The notes: generated by a model from the sequence alone, not told the origin. Positions 36,053-45,695 are shown, counted from the first letter of the stretch. The stretch is DNA of 64,000 nt from JAWXCE01 sp033764775 (GCA_033764775.1 JANRIQ010000031.1:1-64000), one strand, 5' to 3'. Translations and numbers: made by a program.

Positions 36053-36403
36053 TTAGACTATGTGACGTGGCGGGCGATCAAGCCGGGATAGCCGCGTTTC
36101 GGACGGGTCATTCTTCGCGGAAAGCAGCCATCGCATGGGCGAGGGCGCGCAGCTTGCTATCAAAACCGCGACCGGGCACGGCTTCTCATGCACATGGTCT
36201 GCAACAGTATGGCTGTGGCCATGATCGAGCATCGCGCCGTCAAGGCCGTCATCATCATGATGATGACCATGAAATGATGCGTGAGAATCGAGAGATGCGG
36301 CGTGATCGATAATCCCGGCAGCATGGGAATGGGGGATGGTGCTGAGCAGCAGCGCCACCGCCAAAATAAACCGACCTATAATGCGCCGCGCCGAAAGCTG
36401 CAT
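36053..36403 (-). CDS. Small exported histidine-rich protein
   Basis: 116 residues. Signal peptide (IGRFILAVALLLSTIPHSHA) followed by a histidine/aspartate stretch, HASFHGHHHDDDGLDGAMLD and HGHSHTVADHVHEKPC, that would bind copper, zinc or nickel in the periplasm. No known domain. Divergent from the Cys-rich small gene at 36501. Confidence 0.6.
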   Translation of the reverse strand: MQLSARRIIGRFILAVALLLSTIPHSHAAGIIDHAASLDSHASFHGHHHDDDGLDGAMLDHGHSHTVADHVHEKPCPVAVLIASCAPSPMRWLLSAKNDPSETRLSRLDRPPRHIV

Positions 36404-36500
36404 GAATGCTGGCTACCGCGCTACAGCCTCACAGTCAAGCCAGAGCCATTCTGTCGCTTCCGTGAATTGCTATTTCCGTCGGGACTGATATTAGTTTTAT

Positions 36501-36836
36501 ATGGCGAAAAGCTTGAGGCACACGCTGTCGATAATTTTGGTCGCGCTTCTAAGCGTCGGCCTCACCGTGTCTCATATCACAACAGTTCTCGCCGCGCCCA
36601 TGGCCACAAGCGATTCACATGCCGACTGCCACGACGATTGCGGCGGTTGCAAGCCGGATTGCGCGGCGAGCGTTGATTGCGCCGCCTGCCACAGCCCGGC
36701 CGGACCAAGCTTTGAGGCGCACGAAAAGTCTCAGCATATCAGCCTCTCTTCCCGTTTCGGTTTCCCTCCGAATGATGGCGTTGTCGGCTCAACGCTCGAT
36801 CCGCTGCTACCCCCTCCCCGATTAGCAACTCTTTAA
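36501..36836 (+). CDS. Small exported cysteine-rich protein
   Basis: 111 residues. Signal peptide (LSIILVALLSVGLTVSHITT) then a segment with seven cysteines and several histidines: SHADCHDDCGGCKPDCAASV and DCAACHSPAG. The proline-rich end (DPLLPPPR) is seen in small proteins that precede RND-pump genes. Probably a periplasmic metal-binding accessory of the CusBA pump that starts 106 bases later. Confidence 0.6.
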   Translation: MAKSLRHTLSIILVALLSVGLTVSHITTVLAAPMATSDSHADCHDDCGGCKPDCAASVDCAACHSPAGPSFEAHEKSQHISLSSRFGFPPNDGVVGSTLDPLLPPPRLATL

Positions 36837-36942
36837 GCGAAGCCGCCGCGTGCAAGCGTTGGCGGCGACTGCCATGACGATGCGCCAGGTTCCGTTCGCC
36901 TGCGCGCGCCGCAATTTGGATTGCTGATACAGGATCAGACCG

Positions 36943-38544
36943 ATGACATCGCACGTTTTATCCCCGCGCGGCATGGCCGCTGCGGCGCGCTTTGCCGTAA
37001 TTGCGCTTTTCTTGCCGCTAGCCTCGCCAGTCTCCGCCGCCGACCTGAAATGGGAGGCGGTTTCAGCCGAAGTCTCAATGGGCAAGGCCATCCGCCTTGA
37101 GGTTCGCCTCGTTGGAGCAGCCGCGCCCATTCCCAACTCCGAGATCAAAGTCACCTCCACCCGCATCGACATGGGGCCGGACAACATGGCGGCCATGGAC
37201 GCGCCGTTGCGTCCGCTACCATCGCCCGCGCCTGGCGTGTTCGCCTTTGAGACGGATTTCGTCATGGCGGGCCGTTGGGCGCTCAGCCTCACCGCGACCG
37301 TGCCGGGGCAGAAGGAGCCTGTGTCCGGCGTCGTGATCTTCACGGTCAAAGACGCGCCGGCCAAAAAGTCGTCTGAAATGGACAAACCGGTGGAGGAGCG
37401 CAAGCTCCTCTACTACCGCAACCCGATGGGACTGGCCGACGTGTCGCCCGAGCCGAAAAAGGACTGGATGGGGATGGATTACATCCCCGTCTATGAGGGT
37501 GAGAACTCCGGCCCGAAAGGCTCGATCCAGGTCAGCCTCGACAAGGTGCAACGGGCGGGCGTCACCACTGAACCCGTCAAACGCCACATGGTGAGGAAAA
37601 CAGTACGCGCCACGGGCACGGTCGCACCGGACGAGCGCACGCTCTCGGTCGTGGGCTTCAAGTTCGACGGCTTCGTGGACGAACTTTACGTCAAGGAAAT
37701 GGGCGTGGAGGTGAAAGCCGGCGAACCGCTCGCCAAAGTGTGGATGTCGAGCCAGGAAGTGTTTATTCGCCAGGCCGATTTTCTGCGCGCGCTCGGCGAG
37801 GAGCGCCCATCCGGCAAACCCATGCCGGAGGAGATAAACCTGCGCACGTTCGGGTTTCCCGACGCCGCCATCGCGAACCTGAAGAAAACCCGCGAGCCGA
37901 GCCGCACCCTCGTCTGGTCGTCGCCCATGGCGGGCACGGTGATCGAAAAGCCCGCCCTCCAGGGCATGAAGTTCAACGCGGGCGACATGCTGTTCAAGCT
38001 GGCGGACCTGTCCACCGTATGGGTGATGGCCGAAGTGGCGGAGCGCGACTTGAGCGCTATCCGCGTGGGCCAGCGCGCAAGGGTGAATTTGAAGGCCTTT
38101 CCCGGTGAGCCGTTCGAGGGCAAAGTCGCGCTGATCCTGCCGCACATCAATATGGCGTCGCGCACCGCCATGCTGCGGATCGAGCTGCCGAACCCCGACA
38201 CGCGCATCAAGCTGGGGCTATATGCGGACGTTTCTATCGATGCCGAGGCGTCCGATGAGCCCGTGTTCGCCATCCCCGCCTCCGCCATCATCGACAATGG
38301 CGACCGACGGGTGGTGTTCGTCAGTAAGGGCGAAGGCCGCTTCGAACCGCGCGAGGTGAAACTCGGCGCGAACGGCGGCGGCATGGTGGAGGTGCGCGAG
38401 GGGCTGGCGGATGGCGATGAGATCGTCGTCACCGGCAATTTTCTCATCGACGCCGAGAGCAACCTCAAGGCCGCGCTGTCCGGCTTCACCGCAACCTCCG
38501 CCGCTGAGCCAGCACCTACTTCAGATATGGCGGCTAAACCATGA
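36943..38544 (+). CDS. cusB: RND copper/silver efflux, periplasmic adaptor
   Basis: 533 residues. Domains in order: signal peptide (to about 32), FixH/YtkA-like beta domain (34-145), heavy-metal binding domain (LLYYRNPMGLADVSPEPKKD, WMGMDYIPVYEGE at 158-190) and an HlyD-type adaptor with barrel-sandwich and beta-barrel parts (from 195, with MAGTVIEKPALQGMKFNAGD and VWVMAEVAERDLSAIRVGQ). Methionine-containing motifs fit Cu(I)/Ag(I). It connects CusA to an outer-membrane channel not encoded in the window. Overlaps cusA as ATGA. Confidence 0.88.
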   Translation: MTSHVLSPRGMAAAARFAVIALFLPLASPVSAADLKWEAVSAEVSMGKAIRLEVRLVGAAAPIPNSEIKVTSTRIDMGPDNMAAMDAPLRPLPSPAPGVFAFETDFVMAGRWALSLTATVPGQKEPVSGVVIFTVKDAPAKKSSEMDKPVEERKLLYYRNPMGLADVSPEPKKDWMGMDYIPVYEGENSGPKGSIQVSLDKVQRAGVTTEPVKRHMVRKTVRATGTVAPDERTLSVVGFKFDGFVDELYVKEMGVEVKAGEPLAKVWMSSQEVFIRQADFLRALGEERPSGKPMPEEINLRTFGFPDAAIANLKKTREPSRTLVWSSPMAGTVIEKPALQGMKFNAGDMLFKLADLSTVWVMAEVAERDLSAIRVGQRARVNLKAFPGEPFEGKVALILPHINMASRTAMLRIELPNPDTRIKLGLYADVSIDAEASDEPVFAIPASAIIDNGDRRVVFVSKGEGRFEPREVKLGANGGGMVEVREGLADGDEIVVTGNFLIDAESNLKAALSGFTATSAAEPAPTSDMAAKP

Positions 38545-41500
38545 TAGGCGCGGTCATCCGCTGGTCGGCGACCAATATCGTTCTGGTGATCATCGCCGCC
38601 GTTTTCGCCACGTTAGCGGGCGTGTACTCGCTCACCCGCGTGCCTCTCGACGCGATTCCCGACCTGTCCGACACCCAGGTGATCGTCTTCACGGATTACC
38701 CCGGCCAGGCGCCGCAGGTGATCGAGGATCAGGTGACGTTCCCGCTCACCACCGCCATGCTGAACGTGCCAAAATCGCGCGTGGTGCGCGGCTTTTCGTT
38801 CTTCGGCGTGTCGTTCGTCTATGTGATTTTCGAGGATGGCACGGATATTTACTGGGCGCGCAGCCGAGTGCTGGAATATCTGAACAGCGCGCAGAAAAGC
38901 TTACCCTCTGACGTCACGCCAAGCCTTGGGCCGGACGCCTCGGGCGTTGGCTGGGTTTATCAATACGCCTTAACGGGCAAGACGCAGAACCTCGCCGAGT
39001 TGCGCTCCATCCAGGACTGGCAAGTGAAATTTGGCCTCGCCAAAGCGCAGGGCGTGGCGGAAGTGGCCAGCGTCGGCGGCTTCGTCAAGCAGTACGCCAT
39101 CATCGCCGATCCGCGCCGGATGAAGGCGCTGGGCATCACGCTGGAGCAGGTTCGCGACGCGGTGAAATCCTCCAACATGGACACCGGCGGGCGCACCATC
39201 GAGCTGGCCGAGACCGAGTTCATGATCCGCGGGCGCGGCTATTTGAAGGGCATCGACGACCTCAAACGCATTGCGCTGAAGGCGGAGAACGGCACGCCTG
39301 TGCTGCTTGAGGACATTGCCAAGATCGAGCTTGCGCCCGACGAGCGGCGTGGCATCGCGGAAATGAACGGCGAGGGCGAGGCGGCCTCCGGCATCGCGGT
39401 GCAGCGCTACGGCGCTAACGCGCTCGATGTGATCGACGATGTAAAAGCGCAGATCGAGGCGATTAAGCCCAGCCTGCCCGAGGGCGTGGAGATTAAGCCG
39501 GTTTATGATCGCTCCGATCTGATCCACCGCGCTATTGCCACGCTGGTGACAACGCTGACCGAGGAAAGCCTGATCGTCGCCGCCGTGTGCTTCATTTTCC
39601 TGCTGCACGCCCGCAGCGCGCTCGTCGCCATTATCAGCCTGCCCATCGGCATCCTCATCGCTTTCATCGCCATGCATGCGCTGGGGTTGGGGTCGAATAT
39701 TATGAGCCTTGGCGGCATCGCCATCGCCATCGGCGCCATGGTGGACGCGGCCATCGTGATGATCGAGAACGCGCACAAGCGGCTGGAGCACGCCCCGTCG
39801 GACACCCCTCGCACGGAGGTACTGATCAAGGCGGCGCAGGAGGTCGGCTCGGCGCTGTTTTTCAGCCTGCTCATCATCACGGTGTCTTTCCTGCCGATCT
39901 TCGCGCTGGAATCGCAGGAGGGGCGGCTATTCCAGCCGCTCGCCTACACCAAGACCTTCGCCATGGCGGCGGCGGCGCTGCTGTCTGTCACGCTGGTGCC
40001 GGCGCTGATGATCCTGTTCATCAAGGGCCGCATCATTCCGGAGGCGAAAAACCCGCTCAACCGGCTGCTGATCTGGCTCTACCGGCCCGTCATCAAACTG
40101 GTGCTGCGGGCCAAGGTGCTCACCGTGCTGCTGGCCCTTGGCATTCTCGGCGCGTCCGTTATCCCCGCGCAGCGCATCGGCTCGGAGTTCATGCCGAATC
40201 TGAACGAGGGCACGCTGTTCTACATGCCGACGACGCTGCCCGGCCTGTCCGTCACAAAAGCCGCCGAACTGCTGCAAACCCAGAACAAGATCATCAAAAC
40301 CTTTCCGGAAGTGGAAAGCGTGTGGGGCAAGGCGGGGCGCGCGCAAACGGCGACCGACCCGGCTCCGGTGGAGATGTTCGAAACCCTCATCAATCTGAAG
40401 CCGCAGGATGAATGGCGGGAGGGTATGACGCCCGAAAAGCTTGTTGCGGAGATGGACGCCAACCTGCAATTCCCCGGCGTCTCCAACGCCTGGACTCAGC
40501 CGATCAAGGCGCGCATCGACATGCTGGCGACGGGCATCCGCACACCTGTCGGTGTGAAGATTTTCGGCAAGGATCTGAAGGAGTTGGAGCGCTTGGCGAA
40601 GGAGGTCGAGGCGGCGTTGCGGCCTGTTCCCGGCACCGCGAGCGCTTATGCCGAGCGCGTCAACAGCGGCTATTTCCTGGAAATCGAGCCGGATCGGGAT
40701 CAAATCGCCCGTTATGGCCTTTCGGTGGAGGATGTGCAGAAAACCATCTCGATGGCGCTTGGCGCGGAACCGGTGACGATGGCGGTAGAGGGCCGCGAGC
40801 GCTACGCTGTCGTGCTTCGTTATCCCCGCGAGGTGCGTAGCGACCCCGAAGCGATTGCATCGGAAGTGCTGGTGTCGTTGCCAAACGGCGCCTCGGTGCC
40901 CATTGGCGAGGTGGCGAGCGTCAAGCGCACGCAAGGCGCGACCATGATCCGCACCGAGGACGGGCAGCTTGCGGTCTACGTCTTCGTCGATACCCGCGAG
41001 AGCGATCTGGGCGGCTATGTCGCCCGCGCGCAGAAAGCGGTCACGGACGCGGTGAAATTTCCAACGGGCTATTACGCCGCCTGGAGCGGGCAGTTCGAGT
41101 TCCTGGAGCGCGCGAAGAAGCGCATGACTATCGTCATACCGGCGACGCTGATGATAATTTTCCTGCTGCTTTATCTCAACTTCGGGCGGCTGACCGAAAC
41201 CCTCATCGTCATGCTGTCGCTGCCGTTCTCGCTGGTCGGCGGGCTGTGGCTGATGGACTATATGGGCTTCAACTTCTCCGTCGCGGCGGCCGTGGGCTTT
41301 ATCGCGCTGGCGGGCGTGGCGGCGGAGACGGGCGTCATCATGCTGATCTATCTCGATCAGGCGCTGAAGGAGAGGCGCGAGACATGCGCGACGGCAGGCC
41401 GCGCTTTCACCCGCGCCGATCTGCACGCCGCGATCATGGAGGGCGCCGTCGAGCGCGTGCGGCCGAAAATGATGACCGTCGCCGCCATCATGGCGGGCCT

Positions 41501-41648
41501 CGTGCCCATCCTGTGGTCAACCGGCGCTGGCTCGGAGGTGATGCAGCGCATCGCCGTGCCAATGATCGGCGGGATGGTCTCGTCCACGCTGCTGACCCTC
41601 ATCGTGATCCCTGCGATTTATGGGCTGGTGAAGGCGAAACATGTGTAA
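38541..41648 (+). CDS. cusA: RND copper/silver efflux, inner-membrane pump
   Basis: 1035 residues, HME-RND family proton-driven pump. TM4 carries the CusA-type signature GAMVDAAIVMIENAHKRLE. Methionines in EFMPNLNEGTLFYMPTTLPG and TQPIKARIDMLATGIRTPVG correspond to the Cu(I)/Ag(I) relay of E. coli CusA. Twelve membrane helices flank two large periplasmic domains. Exports monovalent copper or silver from periplasm or cytoplasm through CusB and an outer-membrane partner. Confidence 0.92.
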   Translation: MIGAVIRWSATNIVLVIIAAVFATLAGVYSLTRVPLDAIPDLSDTQVIVFTDYPGQAPQVIEDQVTFPLTTAMLNVPKSRVVRGFSFFGVSFVYVIFEDGTDIYWARSRVLEYLNSAQKSLPSDVTPSLGPDASGVGWVYQYALTGKTQNLAELRSIQDWQVKFGLAKAQGVAEVASVGGFVKQYAIIADPRRMKALGITLEQVRDAVKSSNMDTGGRTIELAETEFMIRGRGYLKGIDDLKRIALKAENGTPVLLEDIAKIELAPDERRGIAEMNGEGEAASGIAVQRYGANALDVIDDVKAQIEAIKPSLPEGVEIKPVYDRSDLIHRAIATLVTTLTEESLIVAAVCFIFLLHARSALVAIISLPIGILIAFIAMHALGLGSNIMSLGGIAIAIGAMVDAAIVMIENAHKRLEHAPSDTPRTEVLIKAAQEVGSALFFSLLIITVSFLPIFALESQEGRLFQPLAYTKTFAMAAAALLSVTLVPALMILFIKGRIIPEAKNPLNRLLIWLYRPVIKLVLRAKVLTVLLALGILGASVIPAQRIGSEFMPNLNEGTLFYMPTTLPGLSVTKAAELLQTQNKIIKTFPEVESVWGKAGRAQTATDPAPVEMFETLINLKPQDEWREGMTPEKLVAEMDANLQFPGVSNAWTQPIKARIDMLATGIRTPVGVKIFGKDLKELERLAKEVEAALRPVPGTASAYAERVNSGYFLEIEPDRDQIARYGLSVEDVQKTISMALGAEPVTMAVEGRERYAVVLRYPREVRSDPEAIASEVLVSLPNGASVPIGEVASVKRTQGATMIRTEDGQLAVYVFVDTRESDLGGYVARAQKAVTDAVKFPTGYYAAWSGQFEFLERAKKRMTIVIPATLMIIFLLLYLNFGRLTETLIVMLSLPFSLVGGLWLMDYMGFNFSVAAAVGFIALAGVAAETGVIMLIYLDQALKERRETCATAGRAFTRADLHAAIMEGAVERVRPKMMTVAAIMAGLVPILWSTGAGSEVMQRIAVPMIGGMVSSTLLTLIVIPAIYGLVKAKHV

Positions 41649-41710
41649 AATGAACGCTCAACCCCTACGCAAATCGAAAACAATGACGTCAAACAGACGG
41701 GAGATTCGCC

Positions 41711-42526
41711 ATGGAAGTAGAAATTCAGCAGCATAATCAAAAGCCTGCCGCCGTATGGAATTCAGGCGGCGCAAGCTATGAGGACATCAGCCGGGGCATT
41801 GCGGATTCGATCGAACATTGCGTGCTCCGCCTCAATCCGCAGCCCTCAGAGCGTATTCTCGATCTGGCGACCGGCACCGGCTGGACATCCCGGCTTGTGG
41901 CGCGGCGCGGGGCACAGGTTATCGGCGTCGATATCGGCTCCGATCTGATCGCAACAGCTGCGCAGCGGGCGAAAGCCGAGGATCTCGACATCGAATACCG
42001 CATCGGCGACGCAGAAAAATTGCCGTTTGATGATGCCTCGTTCGATGCAGTGATCTCGACCTGCGGCGTCATGTTCGCTAGCCGGCCAGAGGCCGCCGCC
42101 GCGGAACTTTCCCGTGTATGCCGTCCGGGTGGACGCATCGCGCTCACCACGTGGCTGTCCGACAGCAATCTGTTTAAAATGTTCATGGTCATGAAACCTT
42201 ATATGCCAGCGACGCCCACGCCAGCGCCGCCGTCGCCTTTTGAATGGGGCAAGACAGAGCGGATCGAGGAGCTTCTCGGCGCAGCCTTCGATCTCAAATT
42301 CGAGAAGGGCGTTTCATACTACCGCGAGCCCAGCGGCGAGGCGGCCTGGAACACGTTTGTCAACGGATATGGGCCAACCAAAAGCCTCTACGCCAACCTT
42401 GATGAGGATAAACGCGCCGGACTGAAGCGCGATTTCATCGCTTTTCACAAGAATTTTGCCACGCCTCTGGGCATTTGCGTGCCCCGCGAATACTGGGTAA
42501 CCGTCGGCATGCGTAAAGCAGCATGA
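41711..42526 (+). CDS. Class I SAM-dependent methyltransferase
   Basis: 271 residues. Motif I is ILDLATGTGWTSRLVARRGA, motif post I VIGVDIG, then IGDAEKLPFDDASFDAVIST, a standard UbiE-like fold. The substrate is unknown. The sequence from 41650 appears lower in GC than the RND genes before it. Its stop overlaps the second methyltransferase as ATGATG, so the two are translated together. Confidence 0.85.
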   Translation: MEVEIQQHNQKPAAVWNSGGASYEDISRGIADSIEHCVLRLNPQPSERILDLATGTGWTSRLVARRGAQVIGVDIGSDLIATAAQRAKAEDLDIEYRIGDAEKLPFDDASFDAVISTCGVMFASRPEAAAAELSRVCRPGGRIALTTWLSDSNLFKMFMVMKPYMPATPTPAPPSPFEWGKTERIEELLGAAFDLKFEKGVSYYREPSGEAAWNTFVNGYGPTKSLYANLDEDKRAGLKRDFIAFHKNFATPLGICVPREYWVTVGMRKAA

Positions 42527-43164
42527 TGACGGAGGGAAGCGCGAAGAAAGCGCATTGGGAGGGGGTTTACGGCGGTAAAGCTGACACCGAAGTAAGCTGG
42601 TTTGAGGATACCCCTCGGGTATCCCTTGATCTTATTGCCGCGAGTGGCTTGTCGCCCCGCAGTTCCGTGATCCATATCGGCAGGGGCGCCTCGCGGCTGG
42701 TTGATGCCTTGCTGGATCAGAGCTTCACGGACGGGACGGTTCTGGACCTGTCTGAAAAAGCTTTCGCGGTCGCCAAATCTCGTATAGGGGCAAAAGCGTC
42801 TCTGGTTTCTTGGGTCGCCGCCGATGTGACGGAGTGGAAGCCTGCGCGCGAATATGACCTCTGGCATGACCGGGCGGCGTTCCATTTTCTGACCAATCCG
42901 GCCGACAGAACCGCTTATCTTGGGAGGCTTGGCACTGCCCTCAAGCCTGGAGGTATTGCGATCATTGGCGCCTTCGCCATGAACGGCCCCGAGTCGTGTA
43001 GCGGCCTCCCCATTGTCCGTTACGATGCAACCTCGCTCGCGGACGTTTTGGGGTCGGCCTTTGACTTGATCATAACGCGCGATCATAACCATTCTACCCC
43101 AGCGGGCAAAATCCAATGTTTTCAGTTCTGTGTATTTCAGCGCCGCATGCCTGGCGCTATGTGA
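42523..43164 (+). CDS. Methyltransferase-like protein with altered SAM motif
   Basis: 213 residues, starting AKKAHWEGVYGGKADTEVSW, typical of a family of SAM-dependent methyltransferases. Motif I reads VIHIGRGASRLVDALL where the family usually has an acidic residue and a GGGAS loop, so D to H and G to R changes are seen. The rest (VLDLSEKAFAVAKSRIGA, WHDRAAFHFLT) is normal. It may be inactive or bind SAM weakly. Coupled to the upstream methyltransferase. Confidence 0.75.
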   Translation: MMTEGSAKKAHWEGVYGGKADTEVSWFEDTPRVSLDLIAASGLSPRSSVIHIGRGASRLVDALLDQSFTDGTVLDLSEKAFAVAKSRIGAKASLVSWVAADVTEWKPAREYDLWHDRAAFHFLTNPADRTAYLGRLGTALKPGGIAIIGAFAMNGPESCSGLPIVRYDATSLADVLGSAFDLIITRDHNHSTPAGKIQCFQFCVFQRRMPGAM

Positions 43165-43240
43165 GCCAAAAACGCGCCTGTCGATTGTCATCCACACGAT
43201 TTGTGGCTGGTGAAAGCGGTGAAAGCTTAAATGCAAGGAA

Positions 43241-43263
43241 AGTCCGGGGCGTTGCCCCGGACT
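43241..43263. terminator. Strong hairpin between convergent transcripts
   Basis: AGTCCGGGGC (43241-43250), loop GTT and GCCCCGGACT (43254-43263) give a perfect 10-bp stem. On the minus strand TTTCCTT follows, so it can act as terminator for the two-component operon. The methyltransferase pair ends 76 bases upstream on the plus strand. Confidence 0.65.
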
Positions 43264-43278
43264 AGCGGCCGGTGAAAA

Positions 43279-43419
43279 TTAGCTTCCGTTTTTGGCCTGT
43301 TCTTCAAAAAACGTCTTTGCCGAGTCAACTTTGCCTGCGGGGGCTGGGTGCGCCGACAAGCCTGTTGCAAAGCCCACGACCAAAAGTGCTGCCGTCATAG
43401 CAGTTAGCATTTTGCTCAT
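43279..43419 (-). CDS. 46-residue exported peptide
   Basis: Starts MSKMLTAMTAALLVVGFATG, a short signal-peptide-like sequence, then LSAHPAPAGKVDSAKTFFEE and QAKNGS. AAGGA lies seven bases upstream of its ATG, and a terminator-like hairpin follows 15 bases after the stop. The mature part would be under 30 residues. It lies 159 bases behind the sensor kinase gene on the same strand. I do not recognise the family. Confidence 0.55.
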   Translation of the reverse strand: MSKMLTAMTAALLVVGFATGLSAHPAPAGKVDSAKTFFEEQAKNGS

Positions 43420-43578
43420 ATCCATTTCCTTAGTGCTTGGGGGACAGCTCCAAACGTTGAATCATTCAACCGGAGCCGGTCAGACTACCCTCGCGGTGAG
43501 TGCAAACTGCGCGGGCGCGTTCTGACAATGACAATATGAGGAACGCACTTTTCGAATAAATTTCAGAAGCGTGACAGG

Positions 43579-44952
43579 TTATTGCTGCGAATAAACTTTA
43601 AGTGATTTCGGCAGCGTTACGGTCACCTCCAACCCGCCCGCCGCGCCATTTTGCAGGGTGATCTCCCCGCCATGCGCGCTTATGGCCGTGCGCGCGATGG
43701 TCAGACCGAGACCGGCGCCGCCAATATCCGTGTTCCGATGATCTTCGCCGCGAAAGAATGGTGCAAAGACCGTCTCGCGCAGCGTCTCCGGCACGCCTGG
43801 CCCTGAGTCCGCGATCAGAACGCGTATGTTTTCCGCATCCGCCGAAACTTCAACTACGGCGTTCCCGCCATATTTCACCGCGTTGTCGATGAGATTGGCG
43901 AATGCGCGCTTCAAAGCAAGAGGATGCCCGCGCAGCACGGCGTCGCCGCCGATTTTTAGATCAACAGTCTTGCCCATATCTTGCCAATCGTTACACAGAC
44001 TGACCAGAATGGCGGTGACATCGATGTTGCGGGTCTCGCCCGGCGTAAAGTCGCCTTTCAGAAACTCAAGCGCGGAGTCGATCATCGCCAGCATTTCGGC
44101 GATATCGACGTTCATTTGCCGCCGCGTCTCGGGCTCGGGCACGCTTTCCGCCCGCAAGCTGAGTCTCGCAAGCGGCGACTTCAAATCGTGCGAGATGGCG
44201 GCCAGGGTCAAAGTCCGGCTCTCCACCAGCCGTTTTACGCGATCCTGCATGCTATTGAACGCGCTCGCCAAATTGCGGACTTCACGCGGCCCGGTCACGT
44301 CAATGGCGCTCGGTTCAGCCCCACGATAAAGGCTTCCCGCCGCATCCGCGCATATTTGCACTGGCTTTGTCACCATCCGCAAAACCAAAACTGACGCCGC
44401 CAAAACCCCAAACGCCATCAATGTGGTCGATAAAACCACGCCGAAAACCGATGAATGTGGGCCTGCAAGTTTTGTAACGCTCACATTCACCCAGGTGCCG
44501 TCACGCAGTTGCAGCGATACAAATATAAGATGCGGGTCGACGGGGCGGTGGTTATCTGTGACCTGCGCGCCAAAAATGACCTTGTCGCTGGTCAATTCTG
44601 GCGCAAGGGCGCGTAAGCGATCACGTAGAGTGGCTTCGTGCGTCCCATTCCCGCCTTCGACCGTAAGACGGATTAAGCTCCAGTGAACCTCCAAAGGCCC
44701 ACCGGAGAGGGAATGGGCAAGATCTTCCCGTTCCTCCTCCGGGCGCAGCTCGACCGCGCGCTTGATCGTGTAGAGACGTTCTGCCAGCCGCGCGTCATTG
44801 GTCACATCGATTTCGGTATTGATGCCAACTTGATATGCCCAAATGCTCGCCAGATGAAAAAACACCAGTCCAGCCAAAAGCACAGCTGTCGTGCGCCCTG
44901 CGATCGTGTCGGGAACAAAGCGCCAAACAAGACGTGTCAGCGCTGCTATCAA
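43579..44952 (-). CDS. Sensor histidine kinase
   Basis: 457 residues. Two membrane helices (about 21-42 and 170-192) enclose a periplasmic sensor of about 125 residues, followed by HAMP, a HisKA domain with phospho-acceptor His255 (AAISHDLKSPLARL), N box FANLIDNAVKYG, and G boxes IADSGPGVPETL and GGAGLGLTIARTAISAHGG. It partners the OmpR-type regulator whose stop overlaps its start. The position behind csoR and DUF411 points to metal, probably copper, sensing. Confidence 0.9.
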   Translation of the reverse strand: MIAALTRLVWRFVPDTIAGRTTAVLLAGLVFFHLASIWAYQVGINTEIDVTNDARLAERLYTIKRAVELRPEEEREDLAHSLSGGPLEVHWSLIRLTVEGGNGTHEATLRDRLRALAPELTSDKVIFGAQVTDNHRPVDPHLIFVSLQLRDGTWVNVSVTKLAGPHSSVFGVVLSTTLMAFGVLAASVLVLRMVTKPVQICADAAGSLYRGAEPSAIDVTGPREVRNLASAFNSMQDRVKRLVESRTLTLAAISHDLKSPLARLSLRAESVPEPETRRQMNVDIAEMLAMIDSALEFLKGDFTPGETRNIDVTAILVSLCNDWQDMGKTVDLKIGGDAVLRGHPLALKRAFANLIDNAVKYGGNAVVEVSADAENIRVLIADSGPGVPETLRETVFAPFFRGEDHRNTDIGGAGLGLTIARTAISAHGGEITLQNGAAGGLEVTVTLPKSLKVYSQQ

Positions 44953-45695
44953 AGCCTCACCACGGATGGTACGAACATGTAACCCGCGCCGCGCACCGTC
45001 TTGATAATGGTCTCACCCTCCTCCGCGCCAAGCTTTCGTCGCACACGGCTGATTTGCACGTCTATGCTGCGGTCGAATCCGGATGTAGCGCGACCCCGGG
45101 ACAGGTCTAGAAGCTGATCGCGCGTGAGCACCCGCCGCGGCGCTTCAATAAATGCGAGCAGCAGTTCGTATTCGCCCGTGGTGAGGTCAATGATCACGCC
45201 GTCGGCGTTGGTTAGCTCGCGGCGCACTGTGTCCAGAGTCCAGCCCTCGAAACGGTAACGCCGGCTTGTCACCGCGGGCGGCGGACCGGCGAGACCGGAC
45301 GCCCGGCGCAGCAAAGCTCGAATGCGCGCCACAAGTTCGCGGGAGCTGAACGGTTTGCCAAGGTAGTCGTCCGCCCCCATTTCGAGGCCGACGACCCGGT
45401 CGGTCTCCTCACTCTTCGCCGTCAGCATGATGATGGGCACGTTAGATACGCGCCGCAAATCGCGGCATACCTCCAGTCCCGACGCGCCTGACAGCATGAC
45501 GTCGAGGATCACGATATCCGCCGGGCCGGCGGCGAGCATTGTCTGCAGAGCCCGGCCATCGCGGCAGCCCGTCACTCTCCAACCCTCGTCGACCAGCACT
45601 TTCGACACAAGATCGCGCAGCCGCACGTCGTCATCCACGATCACGATGTGCGGCTGGCGTTCCCGGCCGTCAGACAACTCATTTTGAGAGTTCAT
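44949..45695 (-). CDS. OmpR family response regulator
   Basis: 248 residues from ATG 45695. The receiver has the acidic pair near Asp21-Asp23, phospho-acceptor Asp65 (VILDVMLSG), Thr92 and Lys114. The winged-helix output domain follows (about 150-245: LTTGEYELLLAFIEAPRRVL, VLTRDQLLDLSRG, IKTVRGAGYMF). The coding region overlaps the end of the DUF411 gene by 17 bases, so the genes are one operon. Confidence 0.9.
   Translation of the reverse strand: MNSQNELSDGRERQPHIVIVDDDVRLRDLVSKVLVDEGWRVTGCRDGRALQTMLAAGPADIVILDVMLSGASGLEVCRDLRRVSNVPIIMLTAKSEETDRVVGLEMGADDYLGKPFSSRELVARIRALLRRASGLAGPPPAVTSRRYRFEGWTLDTVRRELTNADGVIIDLTTGEYELLLAFIEAPRRVLTRDQLLDLSRGRATSGFDRSIDVQISRVRRKLGAEEGETIIKTVRGAGYMFVPSVVRL

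Noticed and set aside
39927..41426. 499-codon minus-strand open frame
   Set aside because: Antisense shadow of cusA with low-complexity His/Arg/Gln composition.
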